Made by a program: the position numbers and the translations under genes | Notes under the pieces: generated by a model | The model's database searches: none | Told to the model about the DNA's origin: nothing | Seen by the model: the letters and a program-made list of their open reading frames with translations, nothing else | Part shown: piece after piece, positions 63,083 to 64,000 of the stretch | Layout: every line of letters starts with the position of its first letter | Position numbering within the stretch: the first letter of the stretch is position 1 | Source: Salibacterium salarium | GTDB taxonomy: Bacteria; Bacillota; Bacilli; Bacillales; Marinococcaceae | NCBI RefSeq assembly: GCF_030813635.1 | Contig: NZ_JAUSUM010000002.1 | Span: 558,001-622,000 of the forward strand | DNA length: 64,000 nt | Reading direction: 5' to 3'

Positions 63083-64000
63083 GTTATTTCGTTTTGCATA
63101 CCAGTTAAACAAATTAGGATAGACTCCTGTTTCAATATCTTTCAACCTGTAAGTGCGTCCTCCTGTTGTCGATAAAATATTAGCTGATAAACTGTAGAGC
63201 TGTCTGTGCTTTTGAAAGTAAGATTGTTGGTAGGTCAAAGAATGAATTTTCATCCGAGGTAAAATATTGCGTGCTAAATTAAAATTTCTCGCTTGGATTA
63301 CTAAGTATTCTGAAGATAAAAATATACCTGCGTCTTTATAACGCTGCCAACCAATATAAGTGAAAAGTATGGGAACAAGAATAAATAACCAACCACGAGG
63401 AACCCAAACAACGATAGCAAAGAAAAGAATCCACCATACGAAAGAAGCTCGAAGCATATATCGCAACGCAACCCTTCTTGGTAACGAATTTATTTCAGTT
63501 TGGAAATTAGTTTCTGGAAGTATCTGTTCTGCCAATCGTTGCACCCGATTTTTATCACCCAGCGGTAATAAAACTGTCGAAAATTGTTCTTCTTCTATTC
63601 CACCACCAGCACTATCAACGTATATGCTCCAGTAACCAAACCATTGCCTAATTGGATTGCTGACATATCGAACACCAGTTACTCTATCTAACTGCAATGT
63701 CAATTCTCGTTTTTCTAATAAACCTCTGGATATGATTATCTTATTTCCTGACTTTATGACTTTAAAATTTCCGTACTGTATGACAGTCAAAAGTACAGAA
63801 ATCCCCCAGGCGATAAGTGCTAGCATTAAAAATGCCCCTATCAACAGAAAGGTTCCCATCGATAACAAAGCACCATATGATTTTTCGTAAAATCCCGCTG
63901 GCAACAATTGATCTATTTGAGAAAAGACTGCGGCTGCTGCTGAAAAAACAAGACCTACCTTACCTGAAGTGACCCCTGAAAGTATGATTGTTTTCATCGG
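63062..64000 (-). CDS. bPH2 (DUF304) membrane protein, YdbT-like (N-terminus outside the window)
   Basis: The 313 visible residues have two pairs of membrane helices (about 45-70 and 180-215). Each is followed by a bacterial PH-like domain: VIKSGNKIIISRGLLEKRELTLQLDRVTGVRYVSNPIRQWFGYWSIYVDSAGGG and FLSSEYLVIQARNFNLARNILPRMKIHSLTYQQSYFQK. This repeated layout is that of YdbT-type proteins, which are near 490 residues, so the N-terminal third should lie beyond base 64000. The ATG at 63997 is probably internal. In Firmicutes such proteins are encoded as pairs with YdbS and linked to bacteriocin tolerance. Confidence 0.82.
   Translation of the reverse strand, partial: PMKTIILSGVTSGKVGLVFSAAAAVFSQIDQLLPAGFYEKSYGALLSMGTFLLIGAFLMLALIAWGISVLLTVIQYGNFKVIKSGNKIIISRGLLEKRELTLQLDRVTGVRYVSNPIRQWFGYWSIYVDSAGGGIEEEQFSTVLLPLGDKNRVQRLAEQILPETNFQTEINSLPRRVALRYMLRASFVWWILFFAIVVWVPRGWLFILVPILFTYIGWQRYKDAGIFLSSEYLVIQARNFNLARNILPRMKIHSLTYQQSYFQKHRQLYSLSANILSTTGGRTYRLKDIETGVYPNLFNWYAKRNNKKRQVF

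Noticed and set aside
1-64000. tRNA, rRNA, CRISPR arrays, prophage or transposase genes.
   Set aside because: I looked for conserved RNA landmarks, regularly spaced repeats and integrase/transposase motifs and found none that could be supported by eye.

Overview
The window looks like a chromosomal segment of a low-GC, probably salt-tolerant member of the Bacillaceae. The evidence is the addB-addA-sbcD-sbcC order, KapB, EndoA/EndoAI, YidD, an L-box lysine riboswitch before dapA, AGGAGG-type ribosome binding sites, frequent TTG/GTG starts, a Bacillaceae-type dispersed repeat, and an ectoine-catabolism locus. I saw no rRNA, tRNA, CRISPR array, integrase or intact insertion sequence.

Layout. 1-1.9 kb: envelope-stress module (DUF350 and DUF4247 genes divergent from pspA). 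1.9-4.8 kb: molybdate uptake (modA, modB, no modC), mobA, and a convergent overlapping uroporphyrinogen-III synthase gene. 4.9-9.1 kb: autoregulated TetR/MFS efflux pair and an ABC-F ATPase. 9.1-15.6 kb: membrane-anchored serine protease, several small conserved or unknown genes, GNAT, NupC-type transporter, CHY zinc-finger protein, ZIP transporter and an unlisted 33-residue membrane protein. 15.7-27.4 kb: recombination-repair operon addB-addA-sbcD-sbcC. 28.3-32.9 kb: dispersed repeat, then odhAB (2-oxoglutarate dehydrogenase) with a good sigma-A promoter. 33-39 kb: HAD phosphatase, YjiH-family membrane protein, orphans, a frameshifted alpha/beta hydrolase and a nitroreductase. 39.3-41.8 kb: EndoA/EndoAI toxin-antitoxin, lysine riboswitch-dapA, yidD. 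41.8-51.6 kb: the most interesting locus, a putative ectoine degradation cluster under a divergent PucR regulator. 51.6-58.3 kb: kapB and glutamate synthase (gltB-gltD), with a cre-like site upstream. 58.5-64 kb: NRDE and DUF2203 genes, a telA-family operon, and a bPH2 membrane protein cut by the window end.

How the genes work together. The ectoine locus encodes a DoeA-type hydrolase, an aldehyde dehydrogenase, a homoserine-dehydrogenase-family protein, an M20 amidohydrolase, a cystathionine-gamma-synthase-family PLP enzyme and an uncharacterised permease. The DoeB (AstE/AspA-fold) deacetylase and DoeD transaminase of the proteobacterial pathway are absent from the locus. The M20 and PLP enzymes are therefore candidates for non-orthologous replacement. 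With neighbouring dapA, three enzymes in about 6 kb may act on aspartate semialdehyde. Start sites were re-chosen in many genes from ribosome-binding-site spacing and family N-termini. All functional calls rest on motif recognition by eye, without database searches.
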